Part shown: positions 6,014 to 7,815 of the stretch, piece after piece
How the letters are laid out: each line of letters begins with the position of its first letter
Numbering within the stretch: the first letter of the stretch is position 1
Assembly: GCA_964589725.1 (NCBI GenBank)
Contig: CAZPUJ010000602.1
Span: 1 to 7,815 of the forward strand
DNA: 7,815 bases
Source of the DNA: CAYSHJ01 sp964589725
GTDB taxonomy: Bacteria; Planctomycetota; Planctomycetia; Planctomycetales; Planctomycetaceae
Reading direction: 5' to 3'
Notes under the pieces: generated by a model
Told to the model about the DNA's origin: nothing
Seen by the model: the letters and a program-made list of their open reading frames with translations, nothing else
The model's database searches: none
Position numbers and translations under genes: made by a program

Positions 6014-7510
6014 TCACACCGTCGGACGCGAACGCAACTCGGCAAAACGTGCATTCGCGGCTTGCCACGATGATGAGTCTTGCGGGGCATAGTGTTTCAT
6101 TTCGCTTGACCGACGCACCACGTCACGGATTTCAGGCAGCGAGCCGATCTCACCGGATGTTCGCGCTTGCACGAGCACGTTTCCGAGCACCGTCGCTTCG
6201 ACAGGGCCGGTCACGACGGGACGTCCGCAGGCATTGGCGGTGAGCTGATTCAGCAGTTCGTTCCTCGTGCCGCCGCCGACGATGTGAATGACTTCGATCC
6301 GCGTGCAAGTCAATTCTTCCATCCAGCCCATCACCACGCGATACATCAACGCGAGGCTTTCCAAACAGCAGCGGATGAGTTGGCCTTCGGTCGTCGGCAC
6401 CGGCTGATTGGTTTCTCGGCAGTACGATTGAATCGCGGTCGGCATGTCGTCCGGGGCGAGAAACCGGGGATCGTTCGGGTTAATGATCGACTGAAACGGC
6501 GCGGCGGCTCCGGCCATGTGTGCGAGCTGAGCGTAATCCAGCGGCTTGCCTTTCCGCTCGAACGAGTGGCGGCACTCCTGCACGAGCCACAGGCCCATGA
6601 TGTTCTTCAGGAGGCGATATGTGCCGTCGATGCCGCCTTCGTTGGTCACGTTCAGTTCGAGTGCTCGCGGCGTGAGGATCGCCTTCTGAACTTCGACGCC
6701 CATCAGTGACCACGTGCCGGAGCTGATGTAAGCCCAACTCGGCGCGCCGGTCTTCTCCGTCGGCACAGCGACAACGGCTGCCCCCGTGTCGTGAGTCGGC
6801 GGCGCGACGACGGGAATTCGCGAGAGGTTCGTACGGCGGCTGATGTCGTCTCGCACTGTCCCGAGTTTCGTCCCCGGCGGCACGACTTCCGGAAAGAAAT
6901 GCGACGGGATCTCCAGCTTCCGCAACATGTCGAACGCCCAGGCGCCATGAGTCGCGTCGAAGCACTGCGTCGTCGTCGCGTTCGTGAACTCGACCACGCG
7001 GCTGCCACACAAGCACCAGTGCAGGAAGTCGGGAATCATCAAAAAGGCATCGGCCATGTCGAGCAGTTGCGGGTTCGACTGCCGCATGGCGAGCAACTGG
7101 TACAGCGTGTTGATCTCCATGAACTGCAAGCCGGTCGTCGCGAAGATCTCGCCGCGCGACACCTTCGTGAAGGCGTGATTGAGCATCCCGTTGGTTCGCG
7201 GATCGCGATAGTTGTACGACTGCCCGAGCATTTCGTTCGTCTTGCTCAGCAATACGTAATCGACGCCCCACGTATCGACGCCGACGCTGGCAATCGCCGA
7301 CCCGAACCTCGCTGCTGCCGCCGAAAGACCGTTCTGAATCTCCGCCCACAACCGCAGCACGTCCCACCGCAGCGTGCCGCCGATCGACACTGGCCCGTTC
7401 GAGAACCGATGCAGCTCTTCAAGTTGCACGCGCTGCCCATCAAACAGCCCAGCCACCACGCGGCCGCTTTCAGCTCCCAGATCAACACCCAAGTAACAAC
7501 GGTCAGCCAT
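6014..7510 (-). CDS. rhaB: Rhamnulokinase (FGGY carbohydrate kinase)
   Basis: The enzyme phosphorylates L-rhamnulose with ATP to L-rhamnulose 1-phosphate, the step between rhamnose isomerase and the aldolase. In some planctomycetes the resulting lactaldehyde is handled in a bacterial microcompartment, but no such genes are in this window. The 498-residue length is close to E. coli RhaB (489). Visible signatures are the N-terminal phosphate-binding GVDLGAESGR (8-17), GVDTWGVDY (77-85), PDFLHW (160-165), THDTG (239-243) with Asp241 as the probable catalytic base, SSGTWSLMG (263-271), a rhamnulokinase-like LLKNIMGLWLVQECR (300-314), and the C-terminal ATP-side GGGTRN (412-417) with GPVEATVLGN (435-444). 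ATG 7510 is chosen because the protein then begins just before the DLGAESGR strand and AGGA sits 9 bases upstream. An in-frame start at 7648 would add 46 residues translated partly from a GC-rich repeat and is rejected. No other rhamnose gene is adjacent, so it may be isolated or the last gene of a cluster beyond the window. Confidence 0.95.
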   Translation of the reverse strand: MADRCYLGVDLGAESGRVVAGLFDGQRVQLEELHRFSNGPVSIGGTLRWDVLRLWAEIQNGLSAAAARFGSAIASVGVDTWGVDYVLLSKTNEMLGQSYNYRDPRTNGMLNHAFTKVSRGEIFATTGLQFMEINTLYQLLAMRQSNPQLLDMADAFLMIPDFLHWCLCGSRVVEFTNATTTQCFDATHGAWAFDMLRKLEIPSHFFPEVVPPGTKLGTVRDDISRRTNLSRIPVVAPPTHDTGAAVVAVPTEKTGAPSWAYISSGTWSLMGVEVQKAILTPRALELNVTNEGGIDGTYRLLKNIMGLWLVQECRHSFERKGKPLDYAQLAHMAGAAAPFQSIINPNDPRFLAPDDMPTAIQSYCRETNQPVPTTEGQLIRCCLESLALMYRVVMGWMEELTCTRIEVIHIVGGGTRNELLNQLTANACGRPVVTGPVEATVLGNVLVQARTSGEIGSLPEIRDVVRRSSEMKHYAPQDSSSWQAANARFAELRSRPTV

Positions 7511-7519
7511 GATGAAGTG

Positions 7520-7523
7520 TCCT
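7520..7523 (-). promoter_or_regulatory. Ribosome binding site AGGA supporting the rhaB start at 7510
   Basis: The minus strand reads CAGGACACTTCATCATG, with AGGA 9 bases before the ATG. It decides between ATG 7510 and the in-frame repeat-derived upstream extension. Confidence 0.6.
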
Positions 7524-7602
7524 GATGAATCACAGCACTGATCACCGCAGGCCCTCTGTTCAGTCCCCTCTTCCAAACGCGGGCTTCGCCGGCAACCACG
7601 CG

Positions 7603-7708
7603 CCCTCTCCCCCGCATCGGGGGAGAGGGCTGGGGTGAGGGGGTTCATGGGTCGGTGGAGCGCTCGGCCCCCTCACCCTAACCCTCTCCCCCGCGGCGGG
7701 GGAGAGGG
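7603..7708. repeat. Inverted pair of REP-like GC-rich hairpins (BIME-like doublet)
   Basis: Hairpin A has CCCTCTCCCCC 7603-7613, loop GCATC and GGGGGAGAGGG 7619-7629, followed by GGGTGAGGGGG at 7633-7643. Hairpin B is its mirror: CCCCCTCACCC at 7668-7678, then CCCTCTCCCCC 7682-7692, loop GCGGC, GGGGGAGAGGG 7698-7708. The asymmetric leader shows that A and B are in opposite orientations around a 24-base centre (7644-7667), so the whole 106 bp can fold into one long structure or two separate hairpins. It has the same family stem as 647-687. It lies upstream of rhaB in the minus-strand direction. Confidence 0.85.
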
Positions 7709-7815
7709 AACCGGGCAAGGAGGGCATTCATCGCCGTCGAGCATTGTTACCGTCGTGTCGTCGCCGCTGATCGCGCCCAGATACCGCCGGTCGATGCGGC
7801 ATTTTAGACGCACTC
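7673..7815 (-). CDS. Possible 3' end of an unrecognised minus-strand gene
   Basis: One minus-strand frame is open from the right edge to a TGA at 7673-7675, giving 46 complete codons. The part outside the repeat reads as ordinary protein (RRYLGAISGDDTTVTML, then LDGDECPPCPV), with third positions about three-quarters G or C, better than the competing frames. The last ~14 residues (Pro/Arg/Gly-rich) are translated from hairpin B, so the repeat would supply the C-terminus and stop codon. The GAISGDDT stretch faintly recalls the C-terminal GTIxGDDT motif of arginine repressors, but that is far too little for a call. It could also be non-coding spacer. Confidence 0.4.
   Translation of the reverse strand, partial: VRLKCRIDRRYLGAISGDDTTVTMLDGDECPPCPVPSPPPRGRGLG

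Noticed and set aside
6480..7367. Minus-strand 295-codon frame inside rhaB
   Set aside because: It is an out-of-frame Arg-rich reading within a well-supported rhamnulokinase gene.
7511..7648. N-terminal extension of rhaB to an ATG at 7648
   Set aside because: The added 46 residues are partly repeat-encoded (NPLTPALSP-type) and precede the family's normal N-terminus.

Overview
The window looks like chromosomal DNA of a planctomycete (inference). It is GC-rich. It carries a very large kinase/WD40 protein of a kind common in that phylum, PD40-propeller and cyclophilin lipoprotein genes, and several families of short palindromic intergenic repeats that I associate with planctomycete genomes. No rRNA, tRNA, CRISPR array, integrase or transposase is visible.

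Layout. The left edge holds the 3' end of a plus-strand TolB/PD40-type beta-propeller gene (1-605). A 287-base spacer follows with two unrelated palindromic repeats, then birA (biotin-protein ligase, 893-1681, plus). A compact hairpin overlaps the birA stop codon and separates it from a convergent block in which every gene is on the minus strand. In transcription order (right to left) that block is: a possible gene fragment running off the right edge (7673-7815), an inverted pair of GC-rich REP-like hairpins (7603-7708), a rhamnulokinase gene rhaB (6014-7510), a 1086-residue multidomain gene (2590-5850), a 65-base palindromic repeat (2515-2579), and a small Tat/lipoprotein cyclophilin gene (1722-2486).

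The most unusual object is the 1086-residue protein. It joins an atypical protein-kinase-like domain, about three membrane segments, a seven-bladed WD40 propeller of near-identical 42-residue units, a Pro/Ser-rich linker and a C-terminal cyclophilin-type peptidyl-prolyl isomerase domain. The positive-inside rule puts the kinase in the cytoplasm and the propeller and isomerase outside the membrane. The next gene downstream encodes a free cyclophilin lipoprotein about 79% identical (hand alignment) to the fused domain, so the two isomerase modules are tandem paralogues that probably act in the same compartment. The WD40 units differ mainly at a few fixed positions, the pattern of a recently amplified, diversifying binding surface.

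Functional links between neighbours are otherwise weak. birA (biotinylation), rhaB (L-rhamnose catabolism) and the propeller gene look like unrelated neighbours separated by repeats. Only the kinase-WD40-cyclophilin gene and the free cyclophilin gene form a convincing functional and evolutionary pair.
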